A stretch of 53,968 nucleotides of DNA, taken from Actinomycetes bacterium (lineage in GTDB: Bacteria > Actinomycetota > Actinomycetes > Streptosporangiales > Streptosporangiaceae). How positions within the stretch are numbered: position 1 is the stretch's first letter; each line of letters begins with the position of its first letter. A program made the translations under genes and the position numbers. Positions 1 through 8,703 of the stretch are shown here, in pieces. Below the pieces are notes generated by a model. The model saw only the letters and a program-made list of their open reading frames with translations. It searched no databases and had not been told where the DNA came from. The stretch is from the NCBI GenBank assembly GCA_021793235.1, contig JAJYTD010000028.1, forward strand, positions 1 to 53,968, in the 5' to 3' direction.

Positions 1-168
1 GGGCAGCTCGGCCAGCAGCCCCTCCAGCAGGCCCCGGAACCGCCGCCGTGTCTCCACCCGCTTGAACCTGCAGGCCACCCGGCCCAGCAGCTCCTCCAAC
101 ATCATCTGCCACCGGCCAGGGTCTACGCTGGGGCCAGCGGCCACCACGCGATCTTCGGTTGTCCTCAC
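1..168 (-). mobile_element. 5' part of an IS701-like transposase gene, cut by the window edge
   Basis: Read on the minus strand from a GTG at 166-168, the 56 visible codons run open to the left edge. They contain PGRWQMMLEELLGRV, then RFKRVETRRR and GLLEGLLAELP, which is the N-terminal signature I know from actinobacterial IS701-family DDE transposases (PF13546 type). The catalytic core lies outside the window. The insertion sequence end should fall between 168 and about 232, but I cannot see its terminal repeat. The neighbouring gene stops abruptly at 232, as if this element had cut it. Family assignment comes from recall of the motif, not from a search. Confidence 0.65.
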
Positions 169-231
169 AAACATCCATGATCACGCGGTGGCCGTCTGCA
201 TGCTCCAGCACCCCGCCGTCAAGATCACGAC

Positions 232-684
232 TTACCACTGGAGTACTAGGTGGTCGGTCTGCCATCGCACTCCGTTGACCGGCAGAAAGGCCGACGGAAG
301 CCAGGTGGATTCCACAGCCAGGCGGCCGCGGGCGAACGGGTGAGGTCCGGGGCCGCTTTGTGATCGAACCGGGATGATGCCGAACGCGTGCACGCGGGCG
401 CGGGCTCCTGTGCTGTCGTATGTGTCCTCGATCGTTGCGCGTATCGGGCCGCGTCGGGCGTTCGCGGTCACCCGGAAGGAGCAGCCTGCGTGGATCGTTT
501 CGGTTGCTCGGAACGGCATCCACGGTCCGGTGGGCTTGAGGCGCACCTTGCCGGAGAAGGTGAGCACGGCCGCGCTGGCGATCGGTGTTCCGGGCCGGAT
601 GGCATGCGTGAGGTAACGGAGTCCGCCTGGGGTCAGGTCGTCGGCCAGCGTGTCGGGGTCGAAGAGGGCTACGGCCTTGTCCAT
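232..684 (-). pseudogene. DUF6544-type protein, probably 3'-truncated
   Basis: The start is ATG 682-684, preceded on the minus strand by a strong GGGGGAG ribosome site. The 150-residue product has the pattern RYLTHAIRPGTPIASAA, WMPFRATE, GIIPV and AVESTWLPSAFLP, which I recognise from the DUF6544 (now DUF6920) family of SRPBCC-like proteins of unknown function. Relatives are usually well over 200 residues. This one ends right after the VRWQTD segment, about 65 bp from the transposase gene. The likely cause is an insertion that removed the C-terminal part. It is divergent from the TetR gene, with a perfect palindrome between them, so it is the probable target of that repressor. Whether the shortened product works is unknown. 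Confidence 0.55.
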
Positions 685-716
685 GAAAACGTCTCCCCCG
701 CAAACCAAGTAGTCGT

Positions 717-738
717 TTACCGACTGATCAGTCGGTAA
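717..738. promoter_or_regulatory. 22-bp perfect palindrome, TetR operator
   Basis: TTACCGACTGATCAGTCGGT followed by AA is its own reverse complement over all 22 bases. It sits 15 bp upstream of the TetR start and 32 bp upstream of the divergent DUF6544-type start. This placement and the ACCGAC..GTCGGT arms are typical of TetR operators and would let one dimer pair control both genes. Confidence 0.85.
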
Positions 739-752
739 GATAACATGGGTAC

Positions 753-1373
753 GTGACGATGAGAGGATCCGCACGTGTGACGCTGCGGCAGCGCCAAGCA
801 GTGCAGACCCGGCAGATGCTTCTGGAGGCGGCGGCACGAATCTTCGCGCGGCAGGGCTACAGCGAGGCGACCATCGACGATGTGGCCGCGGAGGCAGGGG
901 CGTCCAAGGGGGCCGTCTATCACCACTTCGCGAGCAAACAGGAGCTCTTCGAGGCATTGCTTGAGCACCGCGCCAGCGGGCTCGACCAGATGCAAGAGTT
1001 GGTCGACACCGTCACATCCCTGGAGGCGCTCGTTGATGGACTCATCGATCTGTGGCTCGACCGGGTCCGCAACCACCCGGAGACGTTCGTGTTGTCCCTG
1101 GAGTCCCGGCTGCAAGCCATCCGCGATCCAGACTCCGCCGAGCTTCTGAACCGGTACTACCGTCGACTACGCGACACCGTCGACGGACTCCTCCGCCACG
1201 CCGCGCACCAATTCGACCGACCAGCGCCCTCAGCACACACCACCTTGATCGTATTCAGTCTGCTCGACAGCATGGGCCAGCACCTGGCCATCGACTCCGA
1301 TTACGTCCAGGCCGACGACCTACGACAAGACCTCGCCCACGCCATCATCAGCACCCTCGAACGTCCTCAGTGA
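753..1373 (+). CDS. TetR/AcrR family transcriptional regulator
   Basis: This is a 206-residue cytoplasmic repressor. The N-terminal helix-turn-helix is complete: RQMLLEAAARIFARQGY, then ATIDDVAAEAGASKGAVYHHF and the following SKQELFEALL helix. The C-terminal ligand domain is of ordinary length and shows no family-specific motif I can name. GTG 753 and ATG 759 are both possible starts. The 22-bp palindrome just upstream argues for autoregulation and control of the divergent gene. The ligand cannot be told from the sequence. Confidence 0.9.
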   Translation: MTMRGSARVTLRQRQAVQTRQMLLEAAARIFARQGYSEATIDDVAAEAGASKGAVYHHFASKQELFEALLEHRASGLDQMQELVDTVTSLEALVDGLIDLWLDRVRNHPETFVLSLESRLQAIRDPDSAELLNRYYRRLRDTVDGLLRHAAHQFDRPAPSAHTTLIVFSLLDSMGQHLAIDSDYVQADDLRQDLAHAIISTLERPQ

Positions 1374-1443
1374 ACGCCAGGCGTTGGCCTGCTCAGTCCC
1401 GGGAACGATCTGCCCAGGGATCGAATCTTGACCTGACGCGGCA

Positions 1444-2730
1444 TTAGCCCTTCCCGGCGTGAGCATGGCCTACATCCGGCGACGGACGCGACCCCGGCCC
1501 GGACGATGCGTCCCGGACGCCGGGTTCACGGTGCGCGGCGGCCAGGGCGGCGAGGGCCGTGGTGAGGGGGACGGCCGCGATGAGACCGAGGGTGCCCGCG
1601 ACGCTGCGGACGATCTCCTGGGCCACGGCGGGGTTGGTGAGCACCTCACCGGAGGACCGGCCGCCGATGTTGAACAGCAGCAGAAGCGGAAGCGACGCCC
1701 CGGCGTAGGCCAGGACGATCGTGTTGATCACCGACGCGATGTGGGAGCGCCCGACACGGGCGGCGGCACGGTACAGCTGCATGAAGGAGTACGAGGGGTT
1801 GGCCCGGGCGAGTTCCTGGACGGTCATGGCCTGCGTCACGGTGACGTCGTCGAGCACCCCCAGTGAGCCGATGATGATGCTGGCCAGCAGCAATCCTTGC
1901 GTGTTGATGCCGTAGTCGATGTCCAGGAACAGCGAGCTGTCATCGATGATGCCGGTGAGCCGGGTCAGGTCGATCGCCACCACGGCCAGCACACCGGTCA
2001 GCGTGAGGCAGCCCAGCGTCCCCATCACCGCGACCGACGTCGCGACGCTGATCCCGTGGGTGAGATAGAGAACCGCCAGCATGATCGCCGCCGCGCAGAC
2101 GATCGCCGCCGGCATCGGCGGGCGTCCATCGATGATCGCCGGGATCAGGAACAGCAGGAGCAGCGCGAAGGTGACGGCCAGCCCGATCAGCGCCGTCAGG
2201 CCGCGCCAGCGTCCGAAGGCGATCACCGCGAGCACGAACGCGGCCGCGACCATCCACAGCGCGTTGGACCGGTCGTGATCGGACAGCTGGTAGGCGGAGC
2301 CCTCTTCGGCGCCGGGAAGGCTGACGAGCACCACGTCGTCCCCCACCTCGAAGACCCGGTTGCCGGGGCCGCTGGGCAACTCCGTCCGGACTGCGCGCCC
2401 GTCCTGCGGTCCCGACGTCAACTCGACGACGGCCTCGCCGCATCTCCTGGGGTCGGCCGGCGCCCGATCCGCCTCGGTCTTCTGGTTCCCCGGCGCCGAC
2501 CCCGGAGTGACCTGCGCAGGGCATGGCTTGAGGTCGATCCGGAGCACCGTGCCGGTCTCCCTGGCCTGCTGCGCAGACGCCGCCTGCGGCACACCGGATC
2601 CACTCGGCCACATCCACGCCAACGCGACGACCGTGACGACCGCGAGCAACGCGATCACGACGAGCATCACCCGGACGGTGCGCTGCGAGGCGGACCCGCC
2701 GCCGGACTCGTGCGAGTGGGAGGCACCCAT
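1444..2730 (-). CDS. YibE/F-family multispanning membrane protein
   Basis: A 428-residue inner-membrane protein. After a His-containing N-terminus, one transmembrane helix (about 20-42) is followed by an extracytoplasmic domain of roughly 100 residues, then seven or so helices. The conserved core DIDYGINTQGLLLASIIIG and GVLDDVTVTQAMTVQEL is diagnostic of YibE/F (PF07907). That family has no proven transport substrate. ATG 2730 follows AGAGGATCC on the minus strand. It stands alone, convergent with the TetR gene. Family certain, function open. Confidence 0.9.
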   Translation of the reverse strand: MGASHSHESGGGSASQRTVRVMLVVIALLAVVTVVALAWMWPSGSGVPQAASAQQARETGTVLRIDLKPCPAQVTPGSAPGNQKTEADRAPADPRRCGEAVVELTSGPQDGRAVRTELPSGPGNRVFEVGDDVVLVSLPGAEEGSAYQLSDHDRSNALWMVAAAFVLAVIAFGRWRGLTALIGLAVTFALLLLFLIPAIIDGRPPMPAAIVCAAAIMLAVLYLTHGISVATSVAVMGTLGCLTLTGVLAVVAIDLTRLTGIIDDSSLFLDIDYGINTQGLLLASIIIGSLGVLDDVTVTQAMTVQELARANPSYSFMQLYRAAARVGRSHIASVINTIVLAYAGASLPLLLLFNIGGRSSGEVLTNPAVAQEIVRSVAGTLGLIAAVPLTTALAALAAAHREPGVRDASSGPGSRPSPDVGHAHAGKG

Positions 2731-3045
2731 GCCAGATCGGATCCTCTTTTAGCGTTGGGGGCTGTACTGGAGCGCCGGGCTTGGCGGAGCTTCCGGAAGA
2801 TTACCGCCGAGAACACCTTCATCCGCCCCGGCTGTGGGGGGCCGTCCGTTACGGCCGACCCACCTGCTACGCGCCGAGGCCCGTAGCGTCCTCGGCCCTT
2901 AGGAACGAACGGGTTCCGATCACAGCAGCGGCCTATCAGCCAGTGCTACAGACGCGGGGGACAGAACTGCACGTTCCGGACTCAGCCACTTGCTGCGATT
3001 TCCTGAAGCGACGTCCACACCGAAGAATCAACTACATTATGTGAC
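2731..3045. other. Intergenic region without a supported gene
   Basis: 315 bp between divergent YibE/F and the DUF6153-like gene. The open frames lack ribosome sites and family features. A weak CTACATTATGTGACG half-palindrome at about 3032-3046 might be a degenerate BlaI/CopY-type box but is not counted with the clear sites. Confidence 0.4.
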
Positions 3046-3495
3046 GTGAGATCGACGCTAAGTGATCCCAGGTATGGAGGTCATGCTGCGGGGCGCGGCC
3101 TGTCCGTCCTGTTGATCGCGGTGTCGTCGCTGTACTTCGTTCTTTGCCTGCCGGGTCTCCACGGCGATGAACATGCGCACCTGAGCGGGCACATCGCTCC
3201 GGCGTCCTCGGTTCACCTCCACGCTCCAGTTGAACATCCACAGGGCGACGCGGCGGTGAATCATCTCCCTCACGCGCCGCATGGCGACTGCGGGGATTCC
3301 GCCGCACTCATGGCCGACGCCTTCCGGTTGGCGCTGTTGCTCTTCGCGACTGTGTCCGTGTTGGAGTCGTGGGCGAGCGTCACCTCCCGGCTCCATCTGC
3401 TCATGGCCCCGTACGCGAGGCGCCGACGACGTGTGCGCTGTCGACCCCTGAGTGGAATCCGGCTCCTCAACGTGCTCTGCGTGGCCCGCCTGTGA
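3046..3495 (+). CDS. DUF6153-like small His-rich membrane protein (copy 1)
   Basis: 149 residues. A signal-anchor helix ([19 protein letters not shown]) leads into a His/Asp-rich extracytoplasmic stretch ([11 protein letters not shown], then [12 protein letters not shown]). A second helix and an Arg-rich tail ending in [10 protein letters not shown] follow. The order helix, His-rich loop, helix, and short hydrophobic C-terminus matches actinobacterial DUF6153 proteins and the two better copies in this window (34934-35434 and 44314-44733). The first copy is the most diverged. No ribosome site supports GTG 3046, so the start is uncertain. Role unknown; the family often travels with copper genes. 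Confidence 0.5.
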   Translation: MRSTLSDPRYGGHAAGRGLSVLLIAVSSLYFVLCLPGLHGDEHAHLSGHIAPASSVHLHAPVEHPQGDAAVNHLPHAPHGDCGDSAALMADAFRLALLLFATVSVLESWASVTSRLHLLMAPYARRRRRVRCRPLSGIRLLNVLCVARL

Positions 3496-3646
3496 TCAGT
3501 CCGGTCATGCGTCGGCATTGAGCTGGGGCCCGCAGGGCCTCACGCTCGCGCCTCTCCCTTTCGGCATGTCCGCCGGGAGCCCGCCGACCGTGGCCGTTTC
3601 TCACCATCACCAGTGCCACCGAGTCATGTCTCCAGGGGGAGAAACG

Positions 3647-4783
3647 TTGGACGCCATTGAGCTGCACGATTACGGACGGATACACGCATTCACGAACATG
3701 GCCAGCCGTCTGGTCGGCTGTGACACGTGTCAGTCGCCCGCACGCCTGGTCGGGAACACTCCGGTCCTATGGGTGCCCGACCTGCTCGGGCAGACGCGGA
3801 ACGGCTTCTGGGCCAAGATCGAAGGCGCCAACCCCGGCGGGATCAAGGACCGCCCAGCCCTCCATATGATCATTCGCGCCCGGGAGCGCGGTGAGCTGGC
3901 ACCGGGCAGCCCGATCATCGAGTCCACCAGCGGCACCCTCGGCCTTGGCCTACTGCTCGCGGGCATCTCCTACGGCCATCCGGCGACGCTGGTGACGGAC
4001 CCGGGGCTGGAGCCGCTGATGGCCAACCTGCTGCGCGCGCATGGTGCCCGCGTGGACGTGGTCCCGGCGCCACATCCGGTCGGCGGCTGGCAGGAGGCGC
4101 GGCGGCAGCGGGTCCGCGAGCTGCGCGACCGCCATCCCGGCGCGTACTGCCCGGACCAGTACCACAACCCCGACAACGTAGCGGCCTATGGAGGCCTCGC
4201 ACTCGAACTGGCCGGTCAGCTCGACCGCGTCGACGTGCTGGTCTGCAGCGTCGGCACTGGCGGCCACAGCGCGGGAACCGCCCGCGCCCTGCGGCGGATG
4301 TATCCGGACATGCGCTTGGTCGGCGTCGATGCCGTCGGGTCCACCATCTTCGGGCAGCCGGCGAGACCACGGCTCATGCGGGGGCTGGGCAGCAGCATCT
4401 ACCCCCGCAACGTGGACTACGACGCCTTCGACGAGGTGCACTGGGTGGCACCCGGCGAAGCCGTCTGGGCTTGCCGGACGCTGGCCCGCGCGAGGTACGC
4501 CACCGGTGGGTGGAGCGTCGGAGCCGTCGCGCTGGTCGCGTCCTGGCTCGCCCGGACTGAGCCGGGACATCACCGCATCGCGGCTGTCTTCCCCGACGGG
4601 CCGCAGCGCTATTTCGGGACGGTCTTCGACGACGCGTACTGCTCCCGGCACGACTTGCTGGGGGTTGTTCCGGCCGAGGAGCCCGACGAGATCGCACATC
4701 CGGCCGAGCGCGAAGTCGCCAGGTGGACGCGCTGCGCGGACGTGACCGCCCCCGCCGAAGCCCGGGTCGAGGTAACGCAATGA
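3647..4783 (+). CDS. PLP-dependent cysteine synthase/cystathionine beta-synthase-like enzyme
   Basis: A 378-residue fold-type II pyridoxal-phosphate enzyme. [10 protein letters not shown] carries the Schiff-base lysine, [19 protein letters not shown] is the substrate/asparagine loop, and [13 protein letters not shown] is the phosphate-binding glycine loop. An [14 protein letters not shown] start is typical of cysteine synthases. An unusual CxxC (GCDTCQSP) lies before it. TTG 3647 is chosen because AGGGGGAG stands just before it; ATG 3626 is an alternative. It overlaps the MFS gene by ATGA, so product and exporter are probably functionally coupled. The exact substrate (O-acetylserine, O-phosphoserine or another) is not determined. 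Confidence 0.85.
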   Translation: MDAIELHDYGRIHAFTNMASRLVGCDTCQSPARLVGNTPVLWVPDLLGQTRNGFWAKIEGANPGGIKDRPALHMIIRARERGELAPGSPIIESTSGTLGLGLLLAGISYGHPATLVTDPGLEPLMANLLRAHGARVDVVPAPHPVGGWQEARRQRVRELRDRHPGAYCPDQYHNPDNVAAYGGLALELAGQLDRVDVLVCSVGTGGHSAGTARALRRMYPDMRLVGVDAVGSTIFGQPARPRLMRGLGSSIYPRNVDYDAFDEVHWVAPGEAVWACRTLARARYATGGWSVGAVALVASWLARTEPGHHRIAAVFPDGPQRYFGTVFDDAYCSRHDLLGVVPAEEPDEIAHPAEREVARWTRCADVTAPAEARVEVTQ

Positions 4784-6063
4784 GGGCGACGATCACCCAG
4801 TTGCGGTCGTTCGACCGCCCGGTGCGGCTGCTGATGGTCAACCAGCTCACCATCAACCTGGGCTTCTACATGCTGATGCCCTACCTGGCCGATCACCTCT
4901 CCACCGATCTGGGCCTGGCCGCCTGGTTGATCGGGCTGACGCTGGGCGTGCGCAATCTCAGCCAGCAGGGCATGTTCCTGGTCGGCGGGAGCCTGGCCGA
5001 CCGGGTCGGCTACAAGCCGATGATCCTGTCGGGCCTCGTGCTCCGCACGGTCGGGTTCGCGCTGCTGGGGGTCGCCGAGGCGCTGCCCGTCCTCATCGTT
5101 GCCTCGGCGCTCACTGGGCTCGCCGGGGCACTGTTCAACCCCGCCGTCCGCGCGTACCTGGCACAGGAGGCCGGCGACCGAAAGGTCGAGGCCTTCGCGG
5201 CCTTCAACGTCTTCTACCAGATGGGGATTCTCGCCGGGCCGCTCATCGGGCTGCTGCTGGGCGGCATCGCGTTCCAGCTCACCTGCCTGGTGGCCTCTGG
5301 CCTGTTCGCGGTGCTGGCCGTCGCCCAGGCCAAGGCCCTGCCCGCCCGGAGGGGCAGCCGAGCGGGCGCCGCCGGATCACTAATCAAGGACTGGCGGACG
5401 GCGCTGTCAAACCGCGCCTTCGTCCTGTTCTCCCTGGCGATGGCCGGCTCCTACGTCCTGAACTTCCAGGTCTATCTCGGGCTGCCCATCGAGGTCCGCC
5501 GCGTCACCGGCGGCGAACTCGGCGTCACGCTGCTCTTCGTCGTTTCCGGAGCCCTCGCCGTGATCGGGCAGGTCCGGATCGCCTCATGGGCCAAGGCGCG
5601 CTGGACACCCGCCCAGGCCCTCGTTCGGGGTCTGGGGTTGATGGGACTCTCGTTCATCCCGATAGGCCTGGACGCCATCGCACCCCAGTCGCCGGCACAC
5701 CCCACCGGGCTTGTCGGGTACGCGGTGGCGATCACACCGATTCTGCTGAGCACCGCGTTGCTTACGCTCGCCACCCTGGTGACCTATCCGTTCGAGATGG
5801 CCACCATCGCGACCCTGGGCGGCGACGAGATGGTCGGCACCTACTACGGCCTCTACAACACCGTGGCCGGAGTCGGCATCGCGGTCGGCAACCTGCTCAC
5901 GGGCGTCGCGCTCGATGCCGGACGGGACGCCGGGATACCCAGCCTGCCGTGGTGGACATTGGCGGCCGTTGGTATCGCCTGCGCCCTGGCGATCCATACG
6001 CTTGCGCGCGCCGGACATCTGAACCCAATGCATGAATGCCCACGCGATCCCGTGCGCGCATAA
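4780..6063 (+). CDS. MFS transporter translationally coupled to the cysteine-synthase-like gene
   Basis: A 427-residue, 12-helix major facilitator protein. The motif-A region [14 protein letters not shown] lies between helices 2 and 3 and the inter-domain loop is short, as in the MdtH-like DHA1 subgroup. The ATG at 4780 overlaps the previous stop (ATGA) with GAGG upstream. Coupling suggests it exports the amino-acid product, or a related thiol, of the enzyme. No substrate is provable from sequence. Confidence 0.88.
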   Translation: MRATITQLRSFDRPVRLLMVNQLTINLGFYMLMPYLADHLSTDLGLAAWLIGLTLGVRNLSQQGMFLVGGSLADRVGYKPMILSGLVLRTVGFALLGVAEALPVLIVASALTGLAGALFNPAVRAYLAQEAGDRKVEAFAAFNVFYQMGILAGPLIGLLLGGIAFQLTCLVASGLFAVLAVAQAKALPARRGSRAGAAGSLIKDWRTALSNRAFVLFSLAMAGSYVLNFQVYLGLPIEVRRVTGGELGVTLLFVVSGALAVIGQVRIASWAKARWTPAQALVRGLGLMGLSFIPIGLDAIAPQSPAHPTGLVGYAVAITPILLSTALLTLATLVTYPFEMATIATLGGDEMVGTYYGLYNTVAGVGIAVGNLLTGVALDAGRDAGIPSLPWWTLAAVGIACALAIHTLARAGHLNPMHECPRDPVRA

Positions 6064-6123
6064 CGGGTTGCCGCTTAGTGACGGCAAGCGTGATCTGATC
6101 CCTTTTGCCTTGGGGTCAGGCAG

Positions 6124-6162
6124 GCGGGGTGGGCTGGGCCGCCTGGCCCCGGCCCACCCCGC
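6124..6162. terminator. Bidirectional hairpin between convergent genes
   Basis: GCGGGGTGGGC at 6124-6134 pairs with GCCCACCCCGC at 6152-6162, with more G/C pairing inside. It lies between the convergent MFS and M15 genes. There is no U-run, which is usual in high-GC actinobacteria. Confidence 0.6.
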
Positions 6163-6173
6163 TGGGCGAGTCG

Positions 6174-6839
6174 CTAGTCGCTCTGGCCGGCGTCGAACTC
6201 CCAGTGCCACGGTTCGTACGGGTTGCTGTAGGCCCAGTCCGGGTGGATCCAGCCGTACTTTTCGGAGTTCTTCTCCAGCCACTTGAACTTGGGTGAGTCA
6301 CCGTTCTGGACGCCGTCGCCCAGGTCGAGGGCGAGGCCGTTCCCGTGATTGCTGGTGCCTGGTGGCGCGGCCATGCCCGCAGGCATGCGCTCGTACAGCT
6401 CCGCTTGCTTGTCGCGGTCGCGGTAGGAGCTGTTCACCTGCATCTCCTCGCCGAAGCGCTCCTGGTAGGCCGCGTTGAGCTTGTAGAAGGCCACCGCGGC
6501 ATCAGCCCGCAGGAGCTCTCCCTGCTGTGGCAGCGGGCAGAGCTCATCGACCGGGATGCGGCCGTTGGTGTACTCGCGCTCCTTGGCCTTTGAAGGCTTG
6601 CAGTCAGCCGGCGGCTTGCTCGGCTCGGGTTCGGGTTCGGCTCGGTGGGCGGGGGCCTTTTCGGCACGGTGCACCGGGGCGGGCACGGGGCGGGTCTCGT
6701 CGGGGTTCCCCGAGCCGCCGTCCATCGGCGCCACGGCAAGAGAGCCCGCGAGGGCGCCTGCGAGGACGACGCCCGACATCGGTGCGAGGTACCTGTTCTT
6801 GGAGAGGTGTCGATTCTTGCGGAAGTGCCTACCTGGCAC
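6174..6839 (-). CDS. M15-family D-Ala-D-Ala carboxypeptidase-like protein
   Basis: A 221-residue secreted or anchored zinc peptidase acting on peptidoglycan. An Arg/Lys-rich N-terminus and one hydrophobic segment (MSGVVLAGALAGSLAVAP) precede a Pro-rich linker. The M15B (VanY-type) domain is at about 85-221. SSYRDRDKQAELYERM, TSNHGNGLALDL (zinc His and Asp) and PWHWEF (third His) are all present. The GTG at 6839 is preferred because AAAGGAG lies 8 nt upstream. A c-di-AMP riboswitch lies directly upstream, so expression should respond to c-di-AMP. No BlaI-type box was found here, unlike the other riboswitch genes. Confidence 0.85.
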   Translation of the reverse strand: MPGRHFRKNRHLSKNRYLAPMSGVVLAGALAGSLAVAPMDGGSGNPDETRPVPAPVHRAEKAPAHRAEPEPEPSKPPADCKPSKAKEREYTNGRIPVDELCPLPQQGELLRADAAVAFYKLNAAYQERFGEEMQVNSSYRDRDKQAELYERMPAGMAAPPGTSNHGNGLALDLGDGVQNGDSPKFKWLEKNSEKYGWIHPDWAYSNPYEPWHWEFDAGQSD

Positions 6840-6865
6840 GGCATCTGCTCCTTTCCACACCGCCT

Positions 6866-7020
6866 ACCGGGTTAGCTGACGGATTCGGGCGTGGAAGTCG
6901 CCCTACGACCCTCCTGCTGCATGGCGAGGAGGCATCGATTCACCCCTGCGAGACGGCACGGGCCGATCGGCCCCGACGTGACTCGCGTTGGTTCCCCGGC
7001 TCCGCGCTTCGGCGCGGACT
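6866..7020 (-). ncRNA. c-di-AMP riboswitch (ydaO/yuaA leader) upstream of the M15 gene
   Basis: Read on the minus strand, the segment holds the ordered ydaO/yuaA blocks GAGCCGGGGAACC, GCAGGGGTGAATC, a GTAGGGCGA block, and CCCGAATCCGTCAGCTAAC ending in CCGGTAGGCGG. The ribosome site and start follow immediately. Boundaries are approximate. In actinobacteria this RNA class is known to control cell-wall hydrolases. Confidence 0.88.
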
Positions 7021-7407
7021 CGGCGTCGCCGTCTTCATCTGACGAGCCGGCTGCAGCAGGTTCGGATCGTGCCGCGAGCCGCTGCTCGCTCAGGATGAAG
7101 CGGACACTGATAGATGAAAACGGCACCTGGCAGGTGCCGAATTCCAGCAGACCGTACTCAAAGGGCCAACCGAAGGCAAACAGCATCATCAGGCTGTGTG
7201 ACCAGGCAAGACGGCTGCCCGCCCGAGGCGACGGCGTTCCGGGTGTTGGCTCAGCCAGGTGGTCAAGCTGCGATGGGAAGCGTTCGCTTAACGGCATGAA
7301 GGGCATGTGCGGAGGGCACCAGGCCGCCCTCTCGCCGCCTCTGACGCGGCCTCGTTGAGGGTGACGGGCCCTGGATCGTGATCGGTCGGGGTGGGCTGTA
7401 GCCTCTG
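7021..7407. other. Intergenic region, no gene supported
   Basis: 387 bp between the riboswitch and the ccdA operator. It must contain the minus-strand promoter of the riboswitch transcript. Open frames on both strands lack ribosome sites or recognisable families. Confidence 0.4.
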
Positions 7408-7430
7408 ACTTACTAACTTGCCTAGTAAGT
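7408..7430. promoter_or_regulatory. BlaI-type operator upstream of ccdA
   Basis: ACTTACTA (7408-7415), seven bases, then TAGTAAGT (7423-7430). Arms are perfect over 8 bp, with core TACTA-N7-TAGTA. It lies 14 bp before the ccdA start. Confidence 0.82.
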
Positions 7431-7444
7431 TGGAGGTTTGAGGG

Positions 7445-8233
7445 ATGGGCGGTGGAGTCGGCGAGCTGGTCACCGGGGGGCCGCTTCTGCTTGCCGTGCC
7501 CGTTGCGGCGGCCGCCGGGGCCGTGTCGTTTCTGTCTCCCTGTTGCCTACCGCTCGTTCCCGGGTACCTCTCGTACGTCACCGGAATGGCCGGCGCCGAC
7601 GCACAGGACTCCACGACCTCGACCGGCCGCCGTGTGCGGTTGCCGGGGCGAGTGCGGACCGTGGCAGGCACGGCGCTGTTCGCTCTCGGGTTCTCCGCGG
7701 TATTCGCCGCCTACGGAGCGCTCTTCGGAGGGCTCGGTGCGGCGCTGATCACGTACCAGTCGCTCCTCACCCGGATTCTGGGGGCGCTGGTGATCGTGCT
7801 GGGCCTGGCCTTCATGGGCGTGCTTGACCGGGTTCCGTTGCTGGCCCGGTCGGTGCGCCCGTCCTGGCGGCCGCGAGCGGGGGTCGCCGGCGCCCCGCTG
7901 CTGGGGGTGGTCTTCGGCTTGGGGTGGACACCGTGCATCGGTCCCACCCTGGCCGCCGTGCTGAGTCTGTCAACGGTGACGGGGACCGCGGGTCGTGGCG
8001 CGCTTCTCTCACTGGTGTACGGCCTGGGGTTGGGGGTCCCGTTTCTGCTGGCCGCTCTTGGTGTCAGTTGGGTGATGCGCGCTTATGATGCGGCACGGCG
8101 GCATGCTCGGGCTCTTACCCGCGTGGGTGGGGCCATGCTTGTCCTTGTCGGGGTTCTGCAGGTCACCGGCGCGTGGATGCGTCTCATCACCCTGATGCAG
8201 GGCTGGGTCCAGGGCTACACCGTCCCGCTGTGA
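7445..8233 (+). CDS. ccdA: CcdA-like thiol-disulfide membrane transporter
   Basis: A 262-residue, six-helix DsbD/CcdA-family protein that carries reducing equivalents from cytoplasmic thioredoxin to the cell surface. Both redox cysteine motifs are visible: [20 protein letters not shown] near residue 30 and [14 protein letters not shown] near 160. No cytochrome c maturation partners (ResB, CcsA, thioredoxin) are adjacent, so the electron acceptor is unknown. ATG 7445 follows GGAGG. A BlaI-type operator overlaps the promoter region, and a BlaI/M56 pair follows downstream. That context points to envelope thiol maintenance rather than a heme pathway. Confidence 0.88.
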   Translation: MGGGVGELVTGGPLLLAVPVAAAAGAVSFLSPCCLPLVPGYLSYVTGMAGADAQDSTTSTGRRVRLPGRVRTVAGTALFALGFSAVFAAYGALFGGLGAALITYQSLLTRILGALVIVLGLAFMGVLDRVPLLARSVRPSWRPRAGVAGAPLLGVVFGLGWTPCIGPTLAAVLSLSTVTGTAGRGALLSLVYGLGLGVPFLLAALGVSWVMRAYDAARRHARALTRVGGAMLVLVGVLQVTGAWMRLITLMQGWVQGYTVPL

Positions 8234-8267
8234 TGATCACGCGCACTGTGCAGCCGTGGCAGCAGAG

Positions 8268-8331
8268 ACTACGAGGACGTAGTAGAAGCCTGCCAAGCTG
8301 CGGCGATATCGTCGGATACGACAGGTGCGTA
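8268..8331. promoter_or_regulatory. Two degenerate BlaI-type palindromes before blaI-1
   Basis: ACTACGAGGACGTAGT (8268-8283, perfect 6-bp arms) and TACG-N7-CGTA (8317-8331) precede the repressor gene. Their spacing differs from the 19-bp consensus used elsewhere. They may be autoregulatory sites of this particular BlaI; this is inference. Confidence 0.5.
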
Positions 8332-8352
8332 GTAGGTCACAAGGGGAGTCCG

Positions 8353-8703
8353 ATGGCGCTCGGCAGTCTGGAGTCCGAGATCATGGACGTTCTCTGGGCC
8401 GCGCGAGAACCGCTGGCCGTCAGGGAGACGCTGGAGAGGCTCAACGTCGGCCGTACTCCGCCGCTGGCCTATACGACCGTGCTCACCGTCATGAGCCGGC
8501 TGGCTGAGAAAGGCGCCCTGACGCGGACCACCCGGGGACGCGGCCACGCCTACGCACCAGCCGCCGACGACGAAGCGGCGCTGGCCGTTCAGGCCGTTTT
8601 GCGCACCTACGGCGATGCGGCGGTCAGCCGCTTCCTCGATCAGGCGGCCACTGACCCGGCCCTTCGAGAGCGGCTGCAAGCGCTACTGGAGAAGGACTCG
8701 TGA
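8353..8703 (+). CDS. BlaI/MecI/CopY-family repressor (pair 1)
   Basis: A 116-residue winged-helix repressor. LGSLESEIMDVLWAAREP begins the DNA-binding domain and LAYTTVLTVMSRLAEKGAL is the recognition helix. The C-terminal dimerisation helices match family length. ATG 8353 follows AAGGGGAG. It overlaps the M56 peptidase gene by GTGA, the classic blaI-blaR1/mecI-mecR1 arrangement, in which the protease inactivates the repressor. Putative own operators lie 25-85 bp upstream. Which of the nearby boxes it binds is not known. Confidence 0.93.
   Translation: MALGSLESEIMDVLWAAREPLAVRETLERLNVGRTPPLAYTTVLTVMSRLAEKGALTRTTRGRGHAYAPAADDEAALAVQAVLRTYGDAAVSRFLDQAATDPALRERLQALLEKDS

Noticed and set aside
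1897-2886. Long plus-strand open frame across the YibE/F gene
   Set aside because: Antisense shadow: Arg/His-rich composition, no ribosome site, and the minus strand has a clear membrane family.
3032-3046. CTACATTATGTGACG before DUF6153 copy 1 as another BlaI/CopY box
   Set aside because: Only one arm fits and spacing differs from the 19-bp frame; too weak to count.
3647-6063. Siderophore or natural-product cluster seeded by the cysteine-synthase-like gene
   Set aside because: No synthetase, ligase or other biosynthetic genes accompany it; only the coupled exporter does.
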